Shown: piece after piece, positions 8,413-14,114 of the stretch
Numbering within the stretch: position 1 is the first letter of the stretch
How the letters are laid out: each line of letters starts with the position of its first letter
Notes under the pieces: generated by a model
What the model was told of the DNA's origin: nothing
The model's input: only the letters and a program-made list of their open reading frames with translations
Database searches by the model: none
Made by a program: the position numbers and the translations under genes
Source of the DNA: Bacteroidota bacterium
GTDB taxonomy: Bacteria; Bacteroidota; Bacteroidia; Flavobacteriales; Flavobacteriaceae
Direction of reading: 5' to 3'
Assembly: GCA_024278565.1 (NCBI GenBank)
Contig: JAJRSY010000066.1
Coordinates: 1-18,696, forward strand
DNA: 18,696 nucleotides

Positions 8413-8955
8413 TTAGTTTTCTTTATCCTCTTGATCCACAGTTGGGGCCGTACCCATATTGAATTGCTCTATAAGACCATTGCCAAGTTTTTGAAACTCT
8501 TCGTTCTTAGCCATTTCGCGGACTTTAGCAGGGTCAAAATTGCCTTTGAAATAGAGGAATGAACCATTAAGGTTGTTATTATTGTAGATCAATATTTCTT
8601 TTACAGCGCTCTTTTTTTCACGAACCGATACTACGTTTCGTTTAAGGTTGTCATTCTTTCTATAGATTTCAATAAATGAGTTGCCCGTAATACCGTTCAT
8701 TTGTTTATTCAAATATTCGGTTCGTGTCGGGGTGGCACTAGGAAATTGCATATACCTTAGGTCTTTGGTGTTACCTACCAGAGATCTCATTTCAGGTGAT
8801 ATATTGCTTATTAAGGCCAACATGAATTGGGGCACTCGAACAGCGGTTACTTGATTGTCATTTTTATGTGCATTGTAAAAGGTGTCTATTGAATTATAGC
8901 TTCCGCAGGCTGAAACTATGACAAGGCTCAAAATTAATAATGTTCTTTTAATCAT
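8413..8955 (-). CDS. DUF4252 domain-containing lipoprotein
   Basis: A 180-residue predicted lipoprotein. The start is placed at the ATG at 8955, giving MIKRTLLILSLVIVSAC with a lipobox ending at Cys17; a start at 9012 is possible but would put 19 unrelated residues in front of the signal and overlap rluA. The mature part (YNSIDTFYNAHKN..., VRVPQFMLALISN, then a C-terminal half ending in NGLIEQFNM) resembles the DUF4252 family, found mainly in Bacteroidota and of unknown function. It is the last gene of the panB-rluA unit, 41 bp after rluA, and convergent with the EamA gene across an 84-bp spacer that has a small IR (TCATAT/ATATGA, 8337-8353) but no clear terminator. Confidence 0.8.
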   Translation of the reverse strand: MIKRTLLILSLVIVSACGSYNSIDTFYNAHKNDNQVTAVRVPQFMLALISNISPEMRSLVGNTKDLRYMQFPSATPTRTEYLNKQMNGITGNSFIEIYRKNDNLKRNVVSVREKKSAVKEILIYNNNNLNGSFLYFKGNFDPAKVREMAKNEEFQKLGNGLIEQFNMGTAPTVDQEDKEN

Positions 8956-8996
8956 GGTATAGTGCTTTGAATTTGGTGTTAAGTGTAAGGAAATAA

Positions 8997-9707
8997 TCAA
9001 CAGGCGTTCCAAATTGGATCTATCGGCGGAGCTGCGGTTAATTCTAGAAGCTCTTTTTTTACGGGATGGATAAAAGATAGCTTTCTGGCATGCAAATGAA
9101 TACTGCTATCTTTGTTGCTTCTGTCAAAGCCATATTTTAAATCTCCTTTTATGGGGCATCCGATTGCTGTCAATTGTGCTCGTATTTGATGGTGGCGCCC
9201 TGTTTTTAGATCTATTTCCAATAAAAAGTAGTTGTTCAGTTCTTTGATGGTCTGATAGCTCAGAATTGCTTTTTTACTATCGGGCACCTCTTTTTGGTTG
9301 GCGTATGATTTGTTCTGTTTCGTATTTCGCTTGAGCCAATGCGTGAGGGTGTCTTGCCTTTTGACAGGAAGGTTTTTTACTACTGCCCAATAGGTCTTTT
9401 TGGCTTCTTTTTCAGCAAAAAGTTTATTCAGCCGAGGTAATGCTTTAGAGGTTTTGGCAAAGACTACAATACCTGATGTAGGGCGATCCAATCGGTGCGC
9501 AACCCCTAGATATACATTACCAGGCTTATTGTGTTTTTCTTTTATATAACGTTTTACGATTTCACTCAACGGCAAATCACCTGTTTTATCACCTTGAACA
9601 ATATCACCTGGTCTTTTATTGATGGCGATCAGATGGTTGTCTTCATAAATGACCTGAAGGTTTTTTGGGTTTGAGAGAAAAACTATGCGTTTAATACTGT
9701 TCCTCAT
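8997..9707 (-). CDS. RluA-family RNA pseudouridine synthase
   Basis: A 236-residue enzyme that isomerises uridine to pseudouridine in rRNA or tRNA. The RluA-family signature HRLDRPTSG is present with the catalytic aspartate (residue 74 from this start). Further family motifs are VIYEDNHLIAINKRPGDIVQG near the N-terminus and LKTGRHHQIRAQL in the second half. There is no S4 domain, so it is a single-domain type close to RluC/TruC-like paralogues; which RNA position it modifies cannot be told. The start at 9707 (MRNSIKRIVFLSN) overlaps the panB end by 17 bp; an alternative ATG at 9734 would extend the overlap to 44 bp. Both are inside panB, which implies translational coupling. Confidence 0.92.
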   Translation of the reverse strand: MRNSIKRIVFLSNPKNLQVIYEDNHLIAINKRPGDIVQGDKTGDLPLSEIVKRYIKEKHNKPGNVYLGVAHRLDRPTSGIVVFAKTSKALPRLNKLFAEKEAKKTYWAVVKNLPVKRQDTLTHWLKRNTKQNKSYANQKEVPDSKKAILSYQTIKELNNYFLLEIDLKTGRHHQIRAQLTAIGCPIKGDLKYGFDRSNKDSSIHLHARKLSFIHPVKKELLELTAAPPIDPIWNAC

Positions 9708-10509
9708 CACTTGGAAAATCTGTATTTTTAACATCGGTCACATATTGGGATATTGCGGTGCCCATTTCTTCATAGAGGTTCATATACCTTCTTAAAAATC
9801 GAGGATTGAATTCATGGGTCATTCCTAAAAGGTCATGAATTACCAGTACCTGTCCGTCAGCATATTTTCCGCCACCAATACCTATTGTGGGAATTGATAG
9901 GCTCTCAGAAACAGTTTTGGTAAGCTGTGCGGGAATCTTTTCAAGAACAATCCCAAAACAGCCTAATTTCTCCAACATTTTCGCATCTTTAATAAGCTTT
10001 TCAGCTTCATCTTCTTTTTTGGCTCTTACCGTATATGTGCCAAATTTGTATATTGATTGGGGCGTTAAACCCAAATGCCCCATTACGGGAATACCTGCAT
10101 TCAATATGCGCTTGACAGATTTTTTTATTTCTGAACCACCTTCTACCTTGACCGCATGCGCCCCACTTTCCTTCATGATGCGTATTGCTGAGCGAAGTGC
10201 CTTTTTAGGGTCGCTCTGGTAGCTTCCAAAGGGTAGGTCTACCACAACCAAAGCTCTGTTGACCGCACGTATTACCGAAGAGGCATGGTATATCATTTGA
10301 TCCAAGGTGATGGGTAGGGTAGTCTCGTGCCCTGCCATTACATTACTTGCCGAGTCACCTACAAGAATAACATCAATTTGAGCAGCATCAACAATTTTGG
10401 CCATTGAATAGTCATAGGCAGTCAGCATAGAGATTTTATCTCCATTTTTTTTCATCTCTACTAAAGACTTTACTGTAATTCTTTTATACTCTTTTTTGGC
10501 AGTTGACAT
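9691..10509 (-). CDS. panB: 3-methyl-2-oxobutanoate hydroxymethyltransferase (ketopantoate synthesis)
   Basis: PanB (272 residues, full length) transfers a hydroxymethyl group from 5,10-methylene-THF to 2-ketoisovalerate, the first committed step to pantothenate and CoA. Family residues are all visible: VGDSASNVMAGHETTLPIT with the Mg ligand D52, VVVDLPFGSY with D91, VKVEGG with E123, PVMGHLGLTPQS, and the catalytic glutamate in GIVLEKIP (E190). GIGGGKYADGQVLVIHDLLG follows. It is the first gene of the panB-rluA-DUF4252 unit. Upstream, TACTTTTA (about 10535-10528 on the minus strand) resembles the -7 consensus with one mismatch, but no matching -33 was seen. panC and panD are not in the window. 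Confidence 0.96.
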   Translation of the reverse strand: MSTAKKEYKRITVKSLVEMKKNGDKISMLTAYDYSMAKIVDAAQIDVILVGDSASNVMAGHETTLPITLDQMIYHASSVIRAVNRALVVVDLPFGSYQSDPKKALRSAIRIMKESGAHAVKVEGGSEIKKSVKRILNAGIPVMGHLGLTPQSIYKFGTYTVRAKKEDEAEKLIKDAKMLEKLGCFGIVLEKIPAQLTKTVSESLSIPTIGIGGGKYADGQVLVIHDLLGMTHEFNPRFLRRYMNLYEEMGTAISQYVTDVKNTDFPSDEEQY

Positions 10510-10579
10510 TTTAATCTATTTTGGTGCGATAAAAGTAAGGAGATTTGTTGAAGGACTGAAATGTTTGCCGATCGAGGGT

Positions 10580-10792
10580 TTAAAGTTCATAGTTTGTAAG
10601 ATTTTTTGTTTTTGGTAATATGGGAAACTTAATTACTATGGGTCCAAAATCTTCAAGTTTTTTGAAAACCATTGTGGGCATCCCCAAAAAAATAAAATTC
10701 CAGGAAACCATAAAAGCATTCCATTCAGGTTGGTGGCCAATGGCAGTGTATGAGTTCCGTATGGGCTCAAGGTAAACGATAGGCTTGGTCAC
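10580..10792 (-). other. Doubtful small ORF region, no recognised gene
   Basis: Between panB and the repeat cluster, a GTG-started frame encodes 70 residues (MTKPIVYLEPIRNSYT..., ending TKNLTNYEL). It is open for nine further codons upstream without a better start. The opposite strand also has an ATG frame at 10620-10775 for 51 residues (begins MGNLITMGPKSSSF). I recognise neither. Either could be a remnant of a decayed gene or chance; the lack of a start context and of neighbours in an operon argues against function. The flanks, 10510-10579 and 10793-10888, show nothing else. Confidence 0.2.
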
Positions 10793-10888
10793 TGTGGTAT
10801 AATTTATTTCAGTTGCTCAAAGAAAGTAATGGATGGAAGATTATCTACCTCTGATCGACACCCGACGCAAGAATAATTGCGATTGAAT

Positions 10889-10923
10889 AAAAAAGCCCAA
10901 AACCATTGTAAATGATGTTGGGC
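10889..10923 (-). terminator. Terminator-like hairpin, minus strand
   Basis: Read on the minus strand, GCCCAA (10923-10918) pairs with TTGGGC (10900-10895) around a 17-nt centre that can form a small inner CAT/ATG stem. It is followed directly by six T residues (10894-10889). The stem is short and the loop long, so it is weak. It could end read-through transcription from the DUF1080-oxidoreductase operon upstream on this strand or be a relic of a lost gene. Confidence 0.35.
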
Positions 10924-10965
10924 AATACTCAATATCCTATATTTTTGTAATTTCAGCCCCTATCT

Positions 10966-11217
10966 TGTCATTCCGAGGTACGAGCCCGCCTGCCGGACGG
11001 GCAGGGAATCCCTGCGCCTGCCTGCCGATACAGGCAGGTATGCTTGTTCAGGTACCGTTTTGGAATTGATGGCCGATGCCGGTACTTGTACTGAGCGAAG
11101 CCGGAAAGCCTTTGTTTGTAGTTCAATACAGGTGAAAGGGAGTGTCAACACTCCCAAGGGATTCCACTTCGCCTGCCGTAGGCAGGTAAAGGCGAGGGAC
11201 TTCCTCCCAGAATGATA
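10966..11217. repeat. Intergenic multi-hairpin repeat element with inverted ends
   Basis: The left end TGTCATTCCGAG (10966-10977) and the reverse complement of the right end (TATCATTCTGGG, 11217-11206) match at 9 of 12 positions, so the unit is bounded by imperfect inverted ends. Inside are local palindromes: CCTGCC/GGCAGG around GGACG (10989-11005), CCTGCCTG/CAGGCAGG (11017-11038), GTACCG/CGGTAC (near 11052-11084), GGGAGTGT/ACACTCCC with a 2-base loop (11138-11155) and CCTGCC-GTA-GGCAGG (11172-11186). Open frames across it are chance products of the repeat. Elements beginning TCATTCCGAG with GGAATC motifs are, as far as I recall, widespread between genes in Bacteroidota; this was not checked. 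Confidence 0.65.
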
Positions 11218-11225
11218 CATTAAAA

Positions 11226-11251
11226 CCTGCCTGATCGGCGAGGTAGGCAGG
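11226..11251. repeat. Additional CCTGCCT/AGGCAGG palindrome
   Basis: The arms CCTGCCT (11226-11232) and AGGCAGG (11245-11251) flank a 12-nt centre, just outside the right end of the larger repeat. It belongs to the same palindrome series and suggests repeated insertion at one site. Confidence 0.55.
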
Positions 11252-11286
11252 GCGGTCTTATGTTTTTTATATGAACAAAACCACTC

Positions 11287-11491
11287 CTAATATTTGCAAA
11301 AGTATAAAATTATCATTATCTGATTTACGATGATGCTCCAGGTACTCTCTGAGTCACAAATCTGTACCAACAACGCTTGACAACGTTTCTGAACGTCTCC
11401 TTTTAAAATTTTATATCCGTACTTTGTGCTCCAAACAATATGGGCGGTCAACCTCGATACTGTAATGGCCGTTTACTCTTTGTTCGGTCAT
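11287..11491 (-). pseudogene. IS200/IS605-type (Y1, RAYT-like) transposase remnant
   Basis: From ATG 11491 the frame gives MTEQRVNGHYSIE and then leaves the family frame. One base over, the sequence reads LTAHIVWSTKYGYKIL, then KGDVQKRCQALLVQICDSE and STWSII, the N-terminal region of Y1 transposases as I know it from IS200/IS605 and REP-associated enzymes. Homology stops after about residue 55; the chain then runs into an unrelated tail with a stop at 11287-11289. The HUH histidine pair and the catalytic tyrosine are absent. The fragment is therefore both frameshifted (near 11455) and truncated, and cannot be active. It lies directly beside the palindromic repeat cluster. Confidence 0.75.
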
Positions 11492-11528
11492 ATCGACAAA
11501 GGCAGGTGTTTTTAGAAGCTAAAGCGAG

Positions 11529-11544
11529 ATGCACTAAAGTGCAT
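11529..11544. repeat. Perfect hairpin upstream of the transposase remnant
   Basis: ATGCACT-AA-AGTGCAT is a perfect 7-bp palindrome with a 2-nt centre, 38 bp upstream of the remnant's ATG. IS200/IS605 elements carry subterminal hairpins recognised by TnpA at their left end, ahead of the transposase gene, and the position fits. It is probably the surviving left-end hairpin. A terminator for the oxidoreductase operon, which ends 35 bp away, is an alternative, but no strong T-tract follows on the minus strand. Confidence 0.5.
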
Positions 11545-11578
11545 AGTTTTAACTCTTTTTGAGACCAATAAAACCGTA

Positions 11579-12904
11579 TCAGAAATCACGGTAAGCCGCA
11601 TCTAAAAACTGATTGGCCTTTTCTTCAGTAAATTTGGCATTCGCACTGTCCCAATGCAAGGTTTCATTGGGGAAACGTCCAGCAATTACACCCAAGAGTA
11701 TTGTTTCGGTAAGCCTAGAGGCATAAGAAAAAGGTGCGGTACAGATTCCTTTTCCCAGACAGGCATCAACAAATTGGTGGTAGTGTTTTTCCCCCTCAGC
11801 TTCGTAATCCCGAACCGGCGCACCTAATTTAAAGGCTTCAATATCCATTTCTTGGTATTTTCCATCTACGATTAATTTGGGCAGTTCCATAAAATGCGGT
11901 AAAAGCAACCTGCCTTTTTCGCCAACGAACACTGCACCCTGCCCAGGAAGTTTTTCATCATCTGGTAGCACTAGGTCTTCATGTTCGTTTGGTGCAGTTT
12001 CCCCATCGTACCAAATCCATTTTAAGGTATCGGCAGTCTGTTTGGTCCCTGGGAATTCATAAGTTACCGTATTGCTTTCGGGGTGCCCAAAATCGTTTGG
12101 CTCTCTACAATCATTGGTAATGGTCATGGGTACATCCAGTTCCAAGGCATTGTAGGGGGTGTCAAAAATATGAACGCCCATATCACCGAGTGTAGCGCAC
12201 CCAAAATCTAATAATTTCCTCCAATTCCCGGGGTGGTAAATATCTTCTTTATAAGGTCTTTTAGCGGCAGTGCCCAACCAAAGGTTCCAATCTAGGTTTT
12301 CGGGTACGGGGTCGCTTCCCTCAGGTGGTGGTCCATCATAGCCCCATACTTTTGGAGACCATGCATGAACGGTATTGACTTTTCCGATAATACCAGATTG
12401 AATCAGTAAGGTGGCTAATTTATAATCATAGAAAGAATGTACTTGAATGCCCATTTGGGTCACTAGGTTTTTTCCTTCGGCCAATTTCCGCATTGCCCTG
12501 GCCTCGGTTACATGATGGGTAAGGGGCTTTTGGCAGTACACGGGTTTATTTAGGTTCATTGCCATCATTGAGGCAGGCGCATGGGTATGGTCGGGGGTAG
12601 ATACGATTACCGCATCAATCGAATTACCCATCTCTTCCAGCATTTTTCGGTAATCAGAATATACCTTTGCCTTGGGGTGCAATTTGTGGGCCGCAGCCAA
12701 GTTCGCTGAATCTACATCACAAAGTGCAGTGACATCTACCATTTCATGCGACGATATGGCCTTAAGGTCTTCGTTACCCATACTGCCAATCCCTATGTGG
12801 GCGGTTCGAAGTCGTTTGTTTCCTGAACATGACCATAGCCCTGATGGCAGTAAGGCAAAAGATGATAGGACGGAGGTCTTTTTTAAAAATTCCCTTTTAT
12901 TCAT
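11579..12904 (-). CDS. Gfo/Idh/MocA-family oxidoreductase, exported
   Basis: A 441-residue NAD(P)-dependent sugar oxidoreductase. The start is placed at 12904 (MNKREFLKKTSVLSSFALLPSG), because this gives a Tat-like or Sec-like export signal with KREFLKK before a hydrophobic stretch; a start at 12955 would bury the signal behind 17 residues and overlap the upstream gene. The Rossmann motif HIGIGSMG (36-43) follows, then the lysine of CQKPLTHH (K126, the EKP-motif lysine) and the GDMGVHIFD histidine (H245), both expected in active members. The C-terminal part has the WxGYDGPPPEGSDPVP and WNLWLG signatures of the larger bacterial branch. It follows the DUF1080 gene by 17 bp in the same direction. 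Together they fit an oxidation and cleavage pair for glycosides; the substrate is unknown. Confidence 0.88.
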   Translation of the reverse strand: MNKREFLKKTSVLSSFALLPSGLWSCSGNKRLRTAHIGIGSMGNEDLKAISSHEMVDVTALCDVDSANLAAAHKLHPKAKVYSDYRKMLEEMGNSIDAVIVSTPDHTHAPASMMAMNLNKPVYCQKPLTHHVTEARAMRKLAEGKNLVTQMGIQVHSFYDYKLATLLIQSGIIGKVNTVHAWSPKVWGYDGPPPEGSDPVPENLDWNLWLGTAAKRPYKEDIYHPGNWRKLLDFGCATLGDMGVHIFDTPYNALELDVPMTITNDCREPNDFGHPESNTVTYEFPGTKQTADTLKWIWYDGETAPNEHEDLVLPDDEKLPGQGAVFVGEKGRLLLPHFMELPKLIVDGKYQEMDIEAFKLGAPVRDYEAEGEKHYHQFVDACLGKGICTAPFSYASRLTETILLGVIAGRFPNETLHWDSANAKFTEEKANQFLDAAYRDF

Positions 12905-12921
12905 AATCCCTGTATATTTGG

Positions 12922-13680
12922 TTATAATTTCTTGATTTTGATGTTTTTGAACCATAACGGACTGTCATGGTCCTGAAGACCTATGAATCCTTTTTTGAAA
13001 GTACCGTATTTTGGGGCATCTTTCCATTTTCCCTTGTTTTTTCTTTCATGCCAGTCTTTTGACCAAGGCACGAACGAGAACAATTTTTTACCGTTGAGCC
13101 AGTGTTCGACACGTTCGGGGGTGAAAATGATGCGCGAGGTGTTCCACTTACCAGCTGCTTTCACTATTTTTTGTTTTTCATTAGGACTGTACATGGCGTA
13201 ATCGGCACCTGTTTTCTGCCAATCTTCCAGTATTGCATTGTTGATTTTTTCCCACCCCAGGTCATCTAGCAATTGGTATTCAGGGGCAATTCCCGACGGG
13301 CCATTTGGATATTCCTTTAAATGGTAGAAAATACCACTGTTGCCCCCTTCGGGCAGTTTCCATTCCAAATACAGCTCAAAATTGTCGAATTCCTCTGCGG
13401 CATAAATTATGTCATTGCCCCCTTTTTTCTCAGACTCGATTCTCTTTTCTGTGTCAAAGGTCAATGCCCCGTCTTTTACAACCCATTGCGGGGGCAGTGT
13501 TTCACTATTGTATGCACGCCACCCTTCAGTACTGGTGCCATCGAAGAGCATAATCCAATCATTGGGTGAAGTGCTATTTTCCTTGACTTCGATATTGTTT
13601 TTTGACGTTTTGGTTTTTTCGGTTACTTTACATGAGAAAGTCAACAAAATCAGGCTTAGTATTGAAATAGTGTATTTCAT
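12922..13680 (-). CDS. DUF1080 (3-keto-disaccharide hydrolase family) lipoprotein
   Basis: A 252-residue predicted lipoprotein; the signal MKYTISILSLILLTFSC ends at Cys17 in a relaxed Bacteroidota lipobox. The DUF1080 domain (about 42-252), a concanavalin-like beta sandwich, shows the family start WIMLFDGTSTEGW (42-54), then WVVKDGALTF, FELYLEWKLPEGGNSGIFYH (101-120), PEYQLLDD (133-140), HWLNGKKL and the C-terminal GFIGLQDHDSPLWFKNIKIKKL. The family (PF06439) is named for hydrolysis of 3-keto-disaccharides; members cleave glycosides oxidised at C3. It is first in a two-gene operon with a Gfo/Idh/MocA oxidoreductase, the enzyme type that would make such substrates. TATATTTA (about 13704-13697) is a one-mismatch -7 candidate, without a clear -33. 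Confidence 0.9.
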   Translation of the reverse strand: MKYTISILSLILLTFSCKVTEKTKTSKNNIEVKENSTSPNDWIMLFDGTSTEGWRAYNSETLPPQWVVKDGALTFDTEKRIESEKKGGNDIIYAAEEFDNFELYLEWKLPEGGNSGIFYHLKEYPNGPSGIAPEYQLLDDLGWEKINNAILEDWQKTGADYAMYSPNEKQKIVKAAGKWNTSRIIFTPERVEHWLNGKKLFSFVPWSKDWHERKNKGKWKDAPKYGTFKKGFIGLQDHDSPLWFKNIKIKKL

Positions 13681-13790
13681 TTGTTCCGTATTAGGTCATA
13701 AATATACTTATTTTCAGGGGTATTCTACTTTATAAAATAACGAAAATCCAGAAATTTGGATACATGTTCTTTACTTACCGATTAAGATAC

Positions 13791-13798
13791 ACGATATT
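13791..13798. repeat. Left target-site duplication ACGATATT
   Basis: This 8-bp copy directly abuts the left terminal inverted repeat of the element at 13799-13939. The identical copy at 13940-13947 abuts the right end, as expected for a duplication made on insertion. Confidence 0.75.
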
Positions 13799-13939
13799 GG
13801 CTATGTTCTAAATATATGGCTGTTTTACGCGGTGTTTTTCTAATAAGAATTATCTATTGTCGCTTGGTACATAAAGAATCGAATGTAAACCATTGATTAT
13901 TAATGAGATATTACATCAGTCGTTTTTTAGAACATAGCC
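13799..13939. mobile_element. MITE-like non-autonomous element, 141 bp
   Basis: The ends are perfect 14-bp inverted repeats: GGCTATGTTCTAAA (13799-13812) and TTTAGAACATAGCC (13926-13939). Both are bordered by the same 8-bp direct repeat ACGATATT. The interior is AT-rich and has no open frame of useful length, so transposition would need a transposase supplied in trans. Eight-base duplications are known for families such as IS1595 and ISL3, but the ends alone do not let me assign a parent. It sits in the 434-bp spacer between the DUF1080 gene and dnaK, ending 175 bp before the dnaK ATG. It could separate or alter regulation of these divergent genes. Confidence 0.8.
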
Positions 13940-13947
13940 ACGATATT
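13940..13947. repeat. Right target-site duplication ACGATATT
   Basis: The second identical 8-bp direct repeat, abutting the right inverted end of the 141-bp element. The match to the left copy is exact, which suggests a fairly recent insertion. Confidence 0.75.
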
Positions 13948-14012
13948 TAGAAGCAAGGCCGGGGGCGGACCGATCTAGAACTGAAAAACCGTACCCTTTC
14001 GTTGTACAAGAG

Positions 14013-14025
14013 TGACATCATGTCA
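14013..14025. promoter_or_regulatory. Perfect palindrome TGACATCATGTCA upstream of dnaK
   Basis: Six-base arms TGACAT/ATGTCA around a single C, 89 bp upstream of the dnaK start and inside its probable promoter region. A dimeric regulator could bind such a site. It is not CIRCE (TTAGCACTC...GAGTGCTAA), so HrcA control is not suggested. No fully convincing -33/-7 pair was found; TATTGTTTG at 14043-14051 is close to the -7 pattern with one extra base. Confidence 0.35.
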
Positions 14026-14114
14026 GTTTTTGTTAGTTGGCATATTGTTTGTCATTTACCTAATCGATTCAAAAAATATGAATTCAAAAAGCACTAATTT
14101 TTAAAATATATAGA

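Noticed and set aside
10960..11220. An 86-codon open frame on the minus strand
   Set aside because: It lies entirely on the multi-hairpin repeat; its residues reflect repeated CCTGCC palindromes and it has no recognisable domain or start context.
12905..12955. Upstream ATG for the Gfo/Idh/MocA gene
   Set aside because: It would add 17 polar residues before the export signal and overlap the DUF1080 gene; the ATG at 12904 gives a normal signal at the N-terminus.
13799..13939. The inverted repeat before dnaK as a plain regulatory hairpin or terminator
   Set aside because: The arms are 113 bp apart and flanked by exact 8-bp direct repeats, which fits an insertion much better.
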